From NCBI RefSeq assembly GCF_027497215.1, contig NZ_CP114904.1, forward strand, positions 4,300,001-4,364,000: a DNA stretch of 64,000 nt. Direction: 5' to 3'. This DNA comes from Micromonospora sp. WMMD812 (GTDB lineage Bacteria > Actinomycetota > Actinomycetes > Mycobacteriales > Micromonosporaceae). The translations under genes and the position numbers were made by a program. The notes under the pieces are model-generated. The model was not told where the DNA came from. It was given only the letters and a program-made list of their open reading frames with translations, and ran no database searches. The stretch's first letter is position 1; every line of letters begins with the position of its first letter. Below, in pieces: positions 27,140 to 36,371 of the stretch.

Positions 27140-28501
27140 ATGGCCAGATCACGCCTGAGCGTGGCCGCCCTCGCCGGCGTCACCGCGCTCACCCTCCTCG
27201 GCACCGCCGCACCCGCGACCGCCGCCGCACCGGCCCCGGCCAGTGCGGCGACCACCCGGCCGGTCGTCCACGACGAGCAGATCACCTTCCAGGACTGGTC
27301 CCGCTATCCGGACTGGCGGCGGGGCAGCCACGCCGGCACCCGCGCGGTGCTCGGCCTGCGCTCGGGTCTGACACTGGCCCGGCCGGCTGGCACCACCGAC
27401 TACACCGACCCGCACACCGGGACCACCCGCACCTGGGAGTACGCCACCTGGACCTCGCCGGTCACCGCGGTCGGCTTCGACGCCACCGAACTGGTGGCCT
27501 CCTGGAACGCGACGACCCCCGCCGGCACCTGGATCCAGGTGGAGCTGCAGGGCAGCTACAACACCGGCGACCAGACCCCGTGGTACGTGATGGGCCGGTG
27601 GGCGGCCGGGGACACCGACATCAAGCGGACCACCGTCAACCGGCAGGGCGACCCCTGGTCGACGATCTGGACCGACACGTTCAGCATCGACGACGCGACC
27701 GCGGGCGTGCTGCTGCGGTCGTACCAGCTGCGGCTGACCCTCTACCGGGCACCCGGCCAGAAGGCCGCGCCGGTGGTGCACATGCTCGGGGCGATGAGCT
27801 CGACCGTGCCCGACCGGTTCACCGTGACGCCGAGCGCCGGGCACATCGCCTGGGGGGTCGAGCTGCCGGTGCCGCGCTACTCGCAGAACGTCCACTCCGG
27901 CCACTACCCGGAGTACGACGGCGGCGGCGAGGCCTGGTGCTCCCCCACCTCGACCGAGATGGTGGTCGAGTACTGGGGCCGGAGGCCCTCCGTGGCGGAC
28001 ACCGCCTGGGTGGACCCGACCTACCCCGACCCGACGGTCAACCACGCCGCCCGGATGACCTACGACTACGCCTACGACGGCGCCGGCAACTGGCCGTTCA
28101 ACACCGCGTACGCCGCCAGTTTCCCGGGTCTGGAGGGACGCGTGACGCGGCTGCACTCACTGGACGAGCTGGAACGCTTCATCGCCGCCGGCATCCCGGT
28201 GGTGACCAGCCAGTCCTTCCTCGCCAGCGAGCTGGACGGGGCGAACTACGGCACGTCCGGGCACCTGTTCGTGGTGGTCGGCTTCACCGCCGAGGGGGAC
28301 GTGATCGTCAACGACCCGGCCTCGTCGAGCAACGACGTGGTGCGCAACGTCTACCAGCGCGAGCAGTTCGAGCAGATCTGGCTGCGGACCAAGCGGATCA
28401 ACGCCAGCGGTGGGGTGTCGGGCGGCTCCGGCGGCATCGCGTACCTGATCAAGCCGGTGCTCAAGCCCTGGCCGCACGTCAAGGGCTCCACCAACTGGTG
28501 A
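27140..28501 (+). CDS. Secreted C39-like cysteine peptidase family protein
   Basis: This 453-aa protein has a signal peptide (1-29) and an N-terminal beta-rich region of about 220 residues. A C-terminal papain-like domain of the Peptidase_C39_2 type carries Cys267 (GEAWCSPTS), His375 (SGHLFVVVGF) and the following ND pair (IVNDPA), which give a plausible catalytic triad. ATG 27140 is preferred for its GGAG site and clean signal peptide over the ATG at 27110. It shares a divergent promoter region with the carboxypeptidase; co-regulation is plausible. Confidence 0.85.
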   Translation: MARSRLSVAALAGVTALTLLGTAAPATAAAPAPASAATTRPVVHDEQITFQDWSRYPDWRRGSHAGTRAVLGLRSGLTLARPAGTTDYTDPHTGTTRTWEYATWTSPVTAVGFDATELVASWNATTPAGTWIQVELQGSYNTGDQTPWYVMGRWAAGDTDIKRTTVNRQGDPWSTIWTDTFSIDDATAGVLLRSYQLRLTLYRAPGQKAAPVVHMLGAMSSTVPDRFTVTPSAGHIAWGVELPVPRYSQNVHSGHYPEYDGGGEAWCSPTSTEMVVEYWGRRPSVADTAWVDPTYPDPTVNHAARMTYDYAYDGAGNWPFNTAYAASFPGLEGRVTRLHSLDELERFIAAGIPVVTSQSFLASELDGANYGTSGHLFVVVGFTAEGDVIVNDPASSSNDVVRNVYQREQFEQIWLRTKRINASGGVSGGSGGIAYLIKPVLKPWPHVKGSTNW

Positions 28502-28514
28502 GCTGAACCGATCC

Positions 28515-28550
28515 GGCGCCCCGGTCGTCCGCGCAAGCGGCCGGGGCGCC
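28515..28550. terminator. Terminator between convergent genes
   Basis: GGCGCCCCGG (28515-28524) pairs with CCGGGGCGCC (28541-28550), 13 bases after the cysteine peptidase-like gene and 24 bases past the facing DUF4229 gene stop. Confidence 0.7.
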
Positions 28551-28573
28551 GCTGTCCGGAGAGGCCGGCGCGG

Positions 28574-28864
28574 TCAGCGGGTGGGGTCGGCGTCGCGCGG
28601 CTTCTCCGGCTCGCCGGGCTGGTCCTCGCCGGCCAGCGCGGAGCGGAGGCGCTCCTTCTCGCCGCGGCGGCGGGCCGACGACTCGGCCATCTCCCCGGCC
28701 ATCTCGTCCCGCCAGCCCTTGAGCAGGAAGAACGACAGCGCGGCGGAGAAGACCAGCGCCAGCATCAGCCGCAGGAAGAGGTTCATGTCGACCAGCCAGA
28801 GGGCCGCCAGCACGAGGACGAACAGCCCGATCCGCCCCAGCGTGTACTTGACCGCCGCACTCAC
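28574..28864 (-). CDS. DUF4229 membrane protein
   Basis: This 96-aa protein has two membrane segments (about residues 10-50) and a charged helical C-terminus rich in Arg and Glu. It matches the actinobacterial DUF4229 pattern (VKYTLGRIGLFVLVLAALW). GTG 28864 is chosen because ACGGAG lies 8 bases upstream; GTG codons at 28870 and 28873 are alternatives. Function is unknown. In actinobacteria this family is often near menaquinone and cytochrome biogenesis genes, as here. Confidence 0.8.
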   Translation of the reverse strand: MSAAVKYTLGRIGLFVLVLAALWLVDMNLFLRLMLALVFSAALSFFLLKGWRDEMAGEMAESSARRRGEKERLRSALAGEDQPGEPEKPRDADPTR

Positions 28865-28930
28865 TCGCACCACTCCGTTCCTCCGCCGCCGGCCGCTCCG
28901 GCGAACACCTCAGTCCGCCCGGCGGGCGGT

Positions 28931-29353
28931 TCAGCCCGTCCGGCGGGCCAGCCAGCGGACGCCCGGAAACCACACCACCGCGTACGCCACGGTGAAGGCC
29001 GCCGCCGCCAGCGCGCCGGAGAGCAGGCCCGGCAGCCCGGCCGCCACGCCGGCCACCAGCAGCCCGGCGACCACCGCGACCACGCCGGCGACCACCGCCG
29101 CGCCCACGCGCGCCGCCCCGAACTCCCAGGCGCGGAAGTCCTCCCAGAACAGCCAGGCCGGGAGGATCACCGCGAGCCACCCGTTGGCCCGCCCGAAGTC
29201 GCCCGCGCCGAACGAGGCGAACGCCCAGTCGAACAGCACCAGGGCGAGCACCCCGATCAACCAGCCGGCGAGGCTCACGCCCAGCAGGTCGCCGAGGGCG
29301 CGGATGCGCCCCTCCGCGTCACGCCGGGGAAAACCGCTCTGCTGCTCCGTCAT
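28931..29353 (-). CDS. Four-helix membrane protein of unknown function
   Basis: This 140-aa protein has a short charged N-terminus and four hydrophobic segments with a conserved-looking WLAVILPAWLFWEDFRAWEFG loop. I do not recognise a named family with confidence. It starts at ATG 29353 and lies 66 bases upstream of the DUF4229 gene, possibly in one unit with it. Confidence 0.7.
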   Translation of the reverse strand: MTEQQSGFPRRDAEGRIRALGDLLGVSLAGWLIGVLALVLFDWAFASFGAGDFGRANGWLAVILPAWLFWEDFRAWEFGAARVGAAVVAGVVAVVAGLLVAGVAAGLPGLLSGALAAAAFTVAYAVVWFPGVRWLARRTG

Positions 29354-29440
29354 CGCCCTACGAGGGTACGCGAGCCGGCGGCGACCACCACGCCGGCACG
29401 ACCCGGGGCGGCCCCGACGGGCGGCGAGAACCTCCGGGGG

Positions 29441-29986
29441 TCAACTCCGGTGCGGCCCGGTGGCGGCGAGCCACCGTTCCGCGGTCGCCCGGCGCCGCGC
29501 CGCCCAGCGCAGCCCGGCCCCGGCGCCGACCAGGGCGGCGCCGGCCAGCAGCACGGCCCAGAGAGCGACGCCGGTCCGCGGCAGGTTGCCACCCTGGCCC
29601 GGTCCCGGCCCGCCGCCCGGGGCGGTCGGCGAGACCGATCCGGTCGGCGTCGGGGAGGCCGATCCGGTCGGCGTCGGCGAGCCGCCCGGTCGTGGTCCGA
29701 TCGAGACCCCGACCCGCACCGCCACCTCCGGGCCCGGGGACGGCGCCGCGGCCACCGGTCCGGACCGGGCCGCCCGGAGCACCGGCGGGACCCTCGGACC
29801 CGCCGCGGCGAGCGCCGCCGGGGGCGCTGCCCCGCCGGCCGGCTGCAGCGCCGCCGGTGGTCGGGGCGCGGCCAGCCCGGGGCCCGCCGGCCAGAGCGCC
29901 GCGGGGGAAGCCAGCAGGAGCACGCCGACGACGGCGGTCGTCCACCGCCTCCGTGCTCCTGCGGCCACCTCCGTCGAGCTGGTCAC
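29441..29986 (-). CDS. Small LPRTG cell-wall-anchored protein
   Basis: This 181-aa protein has a signal peptide (about 12-40), a disordered Pro/Ala/Gly region, a Thr-Pro-Thr linker, the sorting motif LPRTG (135-139), a membrane helix and RRR followed by a 15-residue tail. GTG 29986 overlaps the stop of the DUF916 gene by 4 bases, so the two are co-translated. There is no folded domain, so it may act as a wall-anchored stalk. The same LPRTG motif ends the 562-aa protein at 34557. Confidence 0.7.
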   Translation of the reverse strand: MTSSTEVAAGARRRWTTAVVGVLLLASPAALWPAGPGLAAPRPPAALQPAGGAAPPAALAAAGPRVPPVLRAARSGPVAAAPSPGPEVAVRVGVSIGPRPGGSPTPTGSASPTPTGSVSPTAPGGGPGPGQGGNLPRTGVALWAVLLAGAALVGAGAGLRWAARRRATAERWLAATGPHRS

Positions 29987-31023
29987 CTGGACGCCCGCTC
30001 GGCGAGCGGGGCCGGCTCGGCGAATCCGACCGGCAGCGCCATCGCCCGACGGGCCCGCCGCAGATACCAGCGGTAGCCGAGCAGCACGGCGATCAGCCCC
30101 AGCAGGCCGACCACCGACCACGGGACGGCGGACGCGGACGCGGCCCGCTCGACCGTCGGCAGCGCCTCCTTCGGCGTCCGGGCGTTCACCACCACCGTCG
30201 CGGTCACCGAACCGGCCGGGACCACGTGGTCGAACTCCTTGCGCAGCCGGATCTCCGAATCCGGCAGCAACTCGGGGACGTCGACCAGGTCACCGGTCGC
30301 CAGGCGTACGCCCAGGGGGCCGGTGACCTGCACCCGGACGGTGCCGGAGAGGCGGACGTTGCCCCGGTTGGCGATCCGGTAGGTGACCGCCAGGCGGCCC
30401 CCCGGCACCGGCACGGCCGGGTTGTCGTACGCCAGGTCGACGGCGGTGACCTCGGCCGCGGGGTGCACCGGGCCGGCCACCCGCAGGTAGACCCGCGCGG
30501 CGATCCGCCGCTCCACGTTCACCCGCTGGCCGTCGGCGCCCACCTGTGACTCGGTCACGGCCGCGATGATCCCGCCGACGTGGTCGCCGGGCGTGGCGTC
30601 GGCCGGCACGGAGAGCTGGAACGGCATGTCCGACCGCTTGCCCGCGGGCAGGGTGGTCGAGGCCTTCGGCAGCTTGATCCACGTGCCGACGTCGCTGGGC
30701 GCCGCACTGCGCGGCAGCAGGGCGAAGCCGCCGTCCAGGGCGGTGAACGCGTCGGTCGGGTAGAGGTCGACGGTGATCGGCTTGTCGCCCAGGTTGCTGA
30801 TCGAGATCCAGTCGGTGATCTGCTCCTTCGGCGCCAGCTCGTAGTCGAACTGCTTGCGCCCCTTCGGCCCGGTCGGGCTCGACGGCACCACCGTCCAGGC
30901 CGGGTCGTCGGGTGCGGCGGCGGTCGCGGCCGACGACGGCAGCACCAGGGCGCCGAGCAGCGTCAGTGCGGTGAGAAGCGAGGCGGCGAGGCGACGGATA
31001 CGGCGAGCGGGGGTCTGGATCAT
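29983..31023 (-). CDS. DUF916-type (WxL-interacting) secreted protein with C-terminal membrane anchor
   Basis: This 346-aa protein has a signal peptide (1-37), a DUF916-like peptidoglycan-binding beta domain (DYELAPKEQITDWISISNL and GDHVGGIIAAV, about 45-165), a second beta-sandwich (about 185-290), one membrane helix (about 300-322) and a basic cytoplasmic tail. In Gram-positive bacteria such proteins bind WxL-domain partners on the wall. The neighbouring gene at 31145 encodes a WxL-like protein, so a pair is likely. Confidence 0.8.
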   Translation of the reverse strand: MIQTPARRIRRLAASLLTALTLLGALVLPSSAATAAAPDDPAWTVVPSSPTGPKGRKQFDYELAPKEQITDWISISNLGDKPITVDLYPTDAFTALDGGFALLPRSAAPSDVGTWIKLPKASTTLPAGKRSDMPFQLSVPADATPGDHVGGIIAAVTESQVGADGQRVNVERRIAARVYLRVAGPVHPAAEVTAVDLAYDNPAVPVPGGRLAVTYRIANRGNVRLSGTVRVQVTGPLGVRLATGDLVDVPELLPDSEIRLRKEFDHVVPAGSVTATVVVNARTPKEALPTVERAASASAVPWSVVGLLGLIAVLLGYRWYLRRARRAMALPVGFAEPAPLAERASR

Positions 31024-31080
31024 CTTCGACTCCGGGGAGGTCGCGGGAGAACCGGAGAGTTCGCGGAAAAGCCGGACGCG

Positions 31081-31116
31081 GCGAAGGCGTCGCGGACATC
31101 GCCGCGACGCCTCCGC
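31081..31116 (-). terminator. Hairpin terminator of the WxL-like gene
   Basis: AGGCGTCGCGG (31085-31095) pairs with CCGCGACGCCT (31102-31112) across a 6-base loop, extended by three further pairs after a mismatch. It lies 28 bases past the stop of the gene at 31145 and just upstream of the DUF916 gene. Confidence 0.7.
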
Positions 31117-31144
31117 CTCTGGTCACCCAGGTGCGGCCGGTGGA

Positions 31145-32350
31145 TCAGGCCAGGGTCAGGGTCAGGGTCGCGCTGTACTCACCCGGCGGGACGTTGTCCG
31201 GGATCGCCAGGCTCAGGTCGGCGCCGCAGGTGAAGGTGCCGGCGCTGGAGCCCGAGGTGGCCGAGCAGAGCGTCCGGGTGTCGCCCAGGTCGGCGGCGGC
31301 ACCGGCGGTGACGGCACCCGAACCGCTGGTCTTGGCGGCGGCCGGGGTCCAGCTCAGGTTGCTGTTAGGGATGGTGTTGGCGGCCAGCGTGAAGTCCTCC
31401 AGCTGACCGGTGAGGTTCCAGCCGACGTTGGTGCCGCGCAGGTCGGTGACGGTCGCGGTCGGCAGGTCGCCGGTCGCGGCGCCGCCGACGGTGCCGCCGG
31501 CCAGCTGGGTGGTCGGGCTCGCCACCGCGAGGGTGAAGGCGCCCGGGGCGACGTCGGCGATGATCTCCACCGGGGCGGTGATGACGCCGTCGCCGGCCTT
31601 GATCTCGTAGGACGTCGCAGCGGAGGCCGACGGCTTGAACTTGGTGGCGTCGGTCGGCACGAAGGCCGCCGACAGGTTGAACGTGCCGATCGGCAGCGCG
31701 GTGGTGGAGAAGGTCGCGGTGCCGTTGTTGACCGGGGCGGTCCCGACCACGGAGGCGCCGCGGCGGAACTCGACCGTACCCACGGCGTCGGCCGGGGTGA
31801 CGGTGGCGGTGAAGGTCACCTCGGTGCCCTGCTCGACCGGGCTGGCCGGGGTGACGGCGAGCGCGGTGGTGGTGTCCTCCGCGATCGGCACCCGCCAGGT
31901 GTTGCCCTCAACGACGATGGCGGTGCGGAACTCGTCGTCGTGGCGACCCTCGGTCAGGCTGTAGCACTCCATCACGATCCACCACACGCCCTGCTCCGGC
32001 GCGCGGCCGAGGGCGGTCTGGAAGGACCGGTTCGGGTTGATCGTGATCCCGTTCGGGTTCTCGGCCGGGTCGTCGTACCCGCCACCGCCGAGGACCGGCG
32101 CCAGGTTCGAGAACGGCGGGCCCTCCTTGCCGACCCGGAGGTTGGCGTTCTCGCCGTACCCGGTGGGGCACAGAGCGGTGTTCCCGCTCGCGAACATCGG
32201 GGTGTCGGTCACCAGGCCGCTGGTCTGGCTGATGTTCACCGGCCCGAGCGACGCCGCCTGCGCCGGGCTGCTGACGATGGCGATCATGCCGGCCGACAGC
32301 ACCATGGCGCCCAGGAGGGCACCGGCGCGGGCGAACATACGCTGCTTCAT
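31145..32350 (-). CDS. Secreted WxL-like surface protein with shared N-terminal domain and Ig-like repeat
   Basis: This 401-aa protein has a signal peptide (1-32). Next come a domain of about 120 residues (SLGPVNISQTSGLVTDTPMF to GNTWRV) that recurs in the proteins at 34557 and 45362, an Ig-like domain 3 (about 160-250) and a C-terminal WxL-like domain. The first WxL motif is W311-N312-L313 (GWNLTGQ); the closing strand reads YSATLTLTLA, with Leu where the second WxL motif has Trp. WxL domains attach non-covalently to wall and to DUF916-type partners; one is encoded next door. Two Cys in the shared domain may form a disulfide. Confidence 0.75.
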   Translation of the reverse strand: MKQRMFARAGALLGAMVLSAGMIAIVSSPAQAASLGPVNISQTSGLVTDTPMFASGNTALCPTGYGENANLRVGKEGPPFSNLAPVLGGGGYDDPAENPNGITINPNRSFQTALGRAPEQGVWWIVMECYSLTEGRHDDEFRTAIVVEGNTWRVPIAEDTTTALAVTPASPVEQGTEVTFTATVTPADAVGTVEFRRGASVVGTAPVNNGTATFSTTALPIGTFNLSAAFVPTDATKFKPSASAATSYEIKAGDGVITAPVEIIADVAPGAFTLAVASPTTQLAGGTVGGAATGDLPTATVTDLRGTNVGWNLTGQLEDFTLAANTIPNSNLSWTPAAAKTSGSGAVTAGAAADLGDTRTLCSATSGSSAGTFTCGADLSLAIPDNVPPGEYSATLTLTLA

Positions 32351-32520
32351 GAATCACTTCCTCTCGTGAGGGTGAAACCTGCCGGGTCCTTGGTGATCCG
32401 GCACCCGATCAGGCTCTACACGGGCCGTGTCACGCCATTCAGGCCAACGTCTCCGCCGAACGTGCGCCAGGCAAACTCTCGGTGCCGACGTATCGGTCGA
32501 ATGGCTATTGCGCGGCCGGA

Positions 32521-33459
32521 CTAACCGAATCTTCCGTTGACGTAATCGTGCGTCCGCTGATCCTGGGGATTGTCGAACATCCCGGTGGTCGACCCGTATT
32601 CGACAATGACGCCGGGCGTCCCGTGCGAGGCGAGGAAGAACGCGCACTGATCGGAGACCCGCGCGGCCTGCTGCATGTTGTGGGTGACGATGACAATGGT
32701 GACCTCCGCGCGCAGTTCCGCGATGGTCTCCTCAATTCGTCGGGTGGAGGTCGGGTCGAGCGCCGAGCACGGCTCGTCCATGAGCAGCACCCGCGGGCGT
32801 ACGGCGAGCGACCGCGCGATGCACAGCCGCTGCTGCTGGCCGCCCGACAGGGCGCCGCCGGGCTGGCGCAGCCGGTCCCGCACCTCCTTCCACAGTCCCG
32901 CCTTGGTCAGCGTCTCCTCGACCAGCGCGTCGCGGTCGCCGCGGCCCCTCCGGGTGCCGGTCAGTTTGAGACCGGCCACGACGTTGTCGTAGATGGACAT
33001 CGCCGGAAACGGGTTCGGCTTCTGGAACACCATGCCGACCTGCCGGCGGGCATCGGTGATCCGGCGTTGCGCGTCGTACAGGTCGTGCCCGTCCAGCAGC
33101 ACCTCACCGGCGAGCGACGCGCCGGGAACAAGTTCGTGCATCCGGTTGAGGGTCCGCAGGAAGGTGGACTTGCCGCAGCCGGACGGGCCGATGAGCGCGG
33201 TGACCTGACCGGCCGGCATGGTCAGCGAGACACGGTCGAGCACCTTGTGATCCCCGAACCACGCCGAGATCGAGCGTGCCTCCAGGGCGGCGAGCGACCC
33301 TCGCCCGGGCAGTCCCGCCAGGAGGTCGTCCGGTGCCGCACCGGCCGCGGAATCGGTCGCCGGAAGGTCGACGAGGGTCGGCGCGCCGGCGGGTCCGACC
33401 GGCGACGCGGGTCCGGCGGGGCCGGCCGGCGGCGCGTACGGGTTGTCGAGGTGCGTCAC
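32521..33459 (-). CDS. pstB: Phosphate-type ABC transporter ATP-binding protein PstB
   Basis: This 312-aa ATPase has Walker [10 protein letters not shown] (91-99), the PstB-specific [18 protein letters not shown], signature LSGGQQQR, Walker [14 protein letters not shown] and H-loop VTHNM. It carries an unusual Pro/Ala/Gly-rich N-terminal extension of about 57 residues ahead of the normal start of PstB. GTG 33459 is preceded by GGAGGA. It is separated from pstSCA by 7 kb of surface-protein genes, an atypical layout. Confidence 0.92.
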   Translation of the reverse strand: MTHLDNPYAPPAGPAGPASPVGPAGAPTLVDLPATDSAAGAAPDDLLAGLPGRGSLAALEARSISAWFGDHKVLDRVSLTMPAGQVTALIGPSGCGKSTFLRTLNRMHELVPGASLAGEVLLDGHDLYDAQRRITDARRQVGMVFQKPNPFPAMSIYDNVVAGLKLTGTRRGRGDRDALVEETLTKAGLWKEVRDRLRQPGGALSGGQQQRLCIARSLAVRPRVLLMDEPCSALDPTSTRRIEETIAELRAEVTIVIVTHNMQQAARVSDQCAFFLASHGTPGVIVEYGSTTGMFDNPQDQRTHDYVNGRFG

Positions 33460-33472
33460 GGATGTCCTCCGG

Positions 33473-34480
33473 CTAGAGCAGGTTGGGCAGCAGGCGGGCG
33501 GCCTGGTCACAGGCGGCGACGGTGATCGCGGTGAGCACCGGTCCCCCGACGATCCACGCCTGCCAGCCGCCCCACCGTGTGCGCAGGTAGGTGACGGCCA
33601 GCGCGGCGAGGAGGAGGGCCTGGCCCCAGAGCATCACCGGGGTCCACGCGTCCGGGTCGGTCGCCATCGCCTTCTCCGCCGGCGGTAGGGCGGCGGCGGT
33701 GAACCGGCGCCCCGGGGTCGGCTGGACCTCGGTCCGCAGTTCGGCGTCCACCCACATCAGGTCGGTGGGCATGAACTCGGTGCCGAGGGCCGTGATGAGC
33801 GTGAGCCGGCCCCGGTCCGGCGCGGGCTCCGGTGCCGGGTCGCCGGGGTGCCGCAGCCCGGTGACCACGTACTCGTGCCGGTTCTCGCTCTGCCCGGTGG
33901 TGACCTGGACGACGTCGCCGGGCATCAGGAGGTCGAGGTCGCGGAACGGCCCTCCGTACGCGGCCCGCCGCCCCATGACCACGCTGGTGCCGCGCTGGCC
34001 GGGCAGGACGCTGTCCCTCCGGTGGCCGGGCCCGGATCGCAGCACGTCGCCCGCCGTGCCCTCGAAGACCACCGACTCGAGGCCGATGCGCGGGATGGTC
34101 AGCACCGCGACCGGCGAGCCGGGGGCCACCAGCTCCTCCCGCCCGTTCGGATCCTCGCTGTAGTCGACCCGGTACTGGCCCACCGGCGCCGTGCCCCGGG
34201 CCAGCTCGCCACGGAAGTCGGCGTACGCCGTCTGCTGGTTGCGCTCGTACTGGAGCTGGGTGACGACCGTCAGGTGCAGCACCATGCCCAGCGCCAACGC
34301 GGCGAGGATGCTCAGCGCGGTGCCGGGCACCTGGAGCGCGAGGTTGACCGTCCGGCGCAGCGGCGGTGGCGAGGGCGGGCCGGGCACCGGCGGGTCGGCC
34401 GATGGCGGGTCGGCCGATGGCGGGTCGGCCGGCGGCGGGTCGGCCGGCGGCGCGGGTGGGGTCATCGTGGCCGTCGACAT
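33473..34480 (-). CDS. Sortase-fold membrane protein lacking catalytic His and Cys (pseudosortase)
   Basis: This 335-aa protein has a Pro-rich cytoplasmic N-terminus, a membrane helix (about 46-72), a sortase domain (about 120-255) and two C-terminal membrane helices (about 280-330). Class-E-like landmarks align well: [13 protein letters not shown], then [20 protein letters not shown] where active sortases read GHRTTYGAPF, and [10 protein letters not shown] where they read LTxTTC. So the catalytic His is Arg171 and the catalytic Cys is Ala231; an Arg near position 249 remains. Transpeptidation is not expected. It may bind LPRTG proteins or assist assembly. ATG 34480 follows GAGGAG; pstB starts 14 bases after its stop. 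Confidence 0.82.
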   Translation of the reverse strand: MSTATMTPPAPPADPPPADPPSADPPSADPPVPGPPSPPPLRRTVNLALQVPGTALSILAALALGMVLHLTVVTQLQYERNQQTAYADFRGELARGTAPVGQYRVDYSEDPNGREELVAPGSPVAVLTIPRIGLESVVFEGTAGDVLRSGPGHRRDSVLPGQRGTSVVMGRRAAYGGPFRDLDLLMPGDVVQVTTGQSENRHEYVVTGLRHPGDPAPEPAPDRGRLTLITALGTEFMPTDLMWVDAELRTEVQPTPGRRFTAAALPPAEKAMATDPDAWTPVMLWGQALLLAALAVTYLRTRWGGWQAWIVGGPVLTAITVAACDQAARLLPNLL

Positions 34481-34513
34481 GCTCGTGTTCTCCTCGCGAC
34501 CGGATCTGCTGTG

Positions 34514-34547
34514 GCGCGCCGTCCGGGCGGTTGCCCGGACGGCGCGC
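34514..34547 (-). terminator. Strong hairpin terminator of the 562-aa LPRTG protein gene
   Basis: A 15-bp perfect stem (GCGCGCCGTCCGGGC at 34514-34528 with 34533-34547) with a GGTT loop lies 10 bases past the stop, separating this gene from the pseudosortase gene. Confidence 0.82.
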
Positions 34548-34556
34548 GTCGGTTCC

Positions 34557-36245
34557 CTAGTCCTGCCCGCCGCTGTCCTCGTCCTGCGCGGCCGCGGCGT
34601 CGTCGGGCCACCGCACCGGCTCGGGGTCGCCCTGACGGCGGCGTGCGGCGACCATGGCGGTCGCCCCGGCACCGACCAACGTCAGGCCGGTCAGGCCGAC
34701 GCCGATCAGCGGCAGACCGGTGCGCGGGAGGCTGCCGCCACCGCCACCGCCGCCGGCCGGGTCGGTCGGGTCGTCGGTCGGTTCGTCGGTGGGTTCGCCG
34801 GTCGGGGTCGGGGTCGGGGTGGGCGAGCCGGGCCCGGTCACCTCGACCGACACCGCGGGAGACGTCGTCGCCTCGAACTCGGCGGACTGGGCGGGGGTGA
34901 AGACCGCGGTGAGGCTGTGCGTGCCGACCGCCAGCGCGGTCGTCGTGAGCGAGGCCTGACCGTTGACCACCTGCGCGGGCTCGCCCAGCGGGTTGGTGCC
35001 GTTCCGGAACTGGACGGTGCCGGTCGCGTTGGCCGGCGTGATGCGCGCGGTGAGGGTCCGCTCGGTGCCCTGCGGCTGGGACCCGGCCGGCAAGACGGTG
35101 AGCGTGGCCTCCGTCTCGGTCGGGCCGACCTGGAAGAACTTCCGGACCGAGACGCCGTCCGCGACCCCCTCGTCCGTCGCGACGAACCGGGCCTGGAACT
35201 CGTACCGCCCCCGCGGCAGGTCGGTGACCGTGATCGACGCCGTGCCGCCCGCGACCGCCGCGGAACCCACTTCGGTCCCGGTGGTGCCGCCCGGCACGTA
35301 CCGGTCGAAGTGCATGGTCCCCGCGCTCGGCGGCGCCACCGACGCGGTGAGTGTCAGCGCCGCCCCGACCGGCGCCGGGCTGGTCTTGTCGAAGGTCAGC
35401 GTGACCGTGGTCGTGCCCGGCTCCACCACCAGCAGGCTCTTGCGCTCCGACGTGGACACCTGGTAGGCGCTCTCGTCCGCCGGCTGGAACACGGCGAAGA
35501 GTTCGTGCCCGGGGAAGCTCGGCGGGTTGACCGGAAGCTCGGACGTCCGGAAGACCGCCGTGCCGCCGCTCACCGGCACCGTGCCGAGATCAACCGTGTT
35601 CGTACCGTCCAGGGACCGCGTCGTGCGCCGGAAGACCACCTCGCCGGCGGCGGCCGGCGGGTCCACGTTCGCCGTCAGCGTCACCTCCTCGCCCTGCTCC
35701 GCCCGGTCTTCGGGCGACACGCTGAGCGTGGTGGTGGTCCGCTCCCCCGCGGTCGAGCAGCTCGTGCCGATGCGCCAGGTGTCGCCGCAGACGAAGATCG
35801 GGGTGCGGAACTCGTCGTCGTGACGGCCTTCGGTCAGGCTGTAGCACTCCATGACGACCCACCACGCGCCCTGCTCCGGCGCGCGCCCGAGGGCGGTCTG
35901 GAAGGAGCGGTTCGGGTTGATCCTGATCCCGTCGGGATACTCCTCCGGGTTGTCGTACCCGCCGCCGCCGAGCACCGGCGCGAGGTTCGAGAACGGCGGG
36001 CCCTCCTTGCCGACCCGCAGGTTGGCGTTCTCGCCGTAGCCCGTCGGGCACAGCCCGGTCGTCCCACTCTCGAACATGGGGGTGTCGGTCACCACGCCAC
36101 TGGACTGGCTGAGCGTCACCTCGCCGAGGGAGGCCGCCTGGGCCGGGCCGGCGAACGTGATCAGCACGCCGGTGATCAGCGACGCGAGAGAGAGCACGAG
36201 GGTGGCTCCCAGCGCGGCCAGGCGGGCGAACCCACGCCTGCTCAT
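34557..36245 (-). CDS. LPRTG-anchored surface protein with shared N-terminal domain and Ig-like repeats
   Basis: This 562-aa protein has a signal peptide (1-37), the shared domain (SLGEVTLSQSSGVVTDTPMF to DTWRI, about 38-155) and three Ig-like domain-3 repeats with GTVxF and LPxGxHxLTAxF cores. A Thr-Pro/Glu linker, Gly tract, sorting motif LPRTG (506-510) and membrane helix follow. After RRR there is an acidic tail of about 26 residues, longer than usual for sortase substrates. It should project from the wall. Its shared domain is over 80 percent identical by eye to that at 31145. An inactive sortase homologue is encoded immediately downstream. Confidence 0.82.
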   Translation of the reverse strand: MSRRGFARLAALGATLVLSLASLITGVLITFAGPAQAASLGEVTLSQSSGVVTDTPMFESGTTGLCPTGYGENANLRVGKEGPPFSNLAPVLGGGGYDNPEEYPDGIRINPNRSFQTALGRAPEQGAWWVVMECYSLTEGRHDDEFRTPIFVCGDTWRIGTSCSTAGERTTTTLSVSPEDRAEQGEEVTLTANVDPPAAAGEVVFRRTTRSLDGTNTVDLGTVPVSGGTAVFRTSELPVNPPSFPGHELFAVFQPADESAYQVSTSERKSLLVVEPGTTTVTLTFDKTSPAPVGAALTLTASVAPPSAGTMHFDRYVPGGTTGTEVGSAAVAGGTASITVTDLPRGRYEFQARFVATDEGVADGVSVRKFFQVGPTETEATLTVLPAGSQPQGTERTLTARITPANATGTVQFRNGTNPLGEPAQVVNGQASLTTTALAVGTHSLTAVFTPAQSAEFEATTSPAVSVEVTGPGSPTPTPTPTGEPTDEPTDDPTDPAGGGGGGGSLPRTGLPLIGVGLTGLTLVGAGATAMVAARRRQGDPEPVRWPDDAAAAQDEDSGGQD

Positions 36246-36327
36246 GTGCGTACCTCCGGTGGTCTGGTCGATGTCGCTCGCGTCGGCGGGCGATGGTCGG
36301 CGGGTTCGGAACGGTCTGGTGCGGCGA

Positions 36328-36355
36328 TCCGGGCGGCCGGCTTCGGCCGCCCGGA
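36328..36355 (-). terminator. Hairpin terminator of the 389-aa binding-protein-like gene
   Basis: TCCGGGCGGCCG (36328-36339) pairs perfectly with 36344-36355 across a GCTT loop, 16 bases past the stop codon. Confidence 0.8.
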
Positions 36356-36371
36356 CCTGGTTACATGCGGA

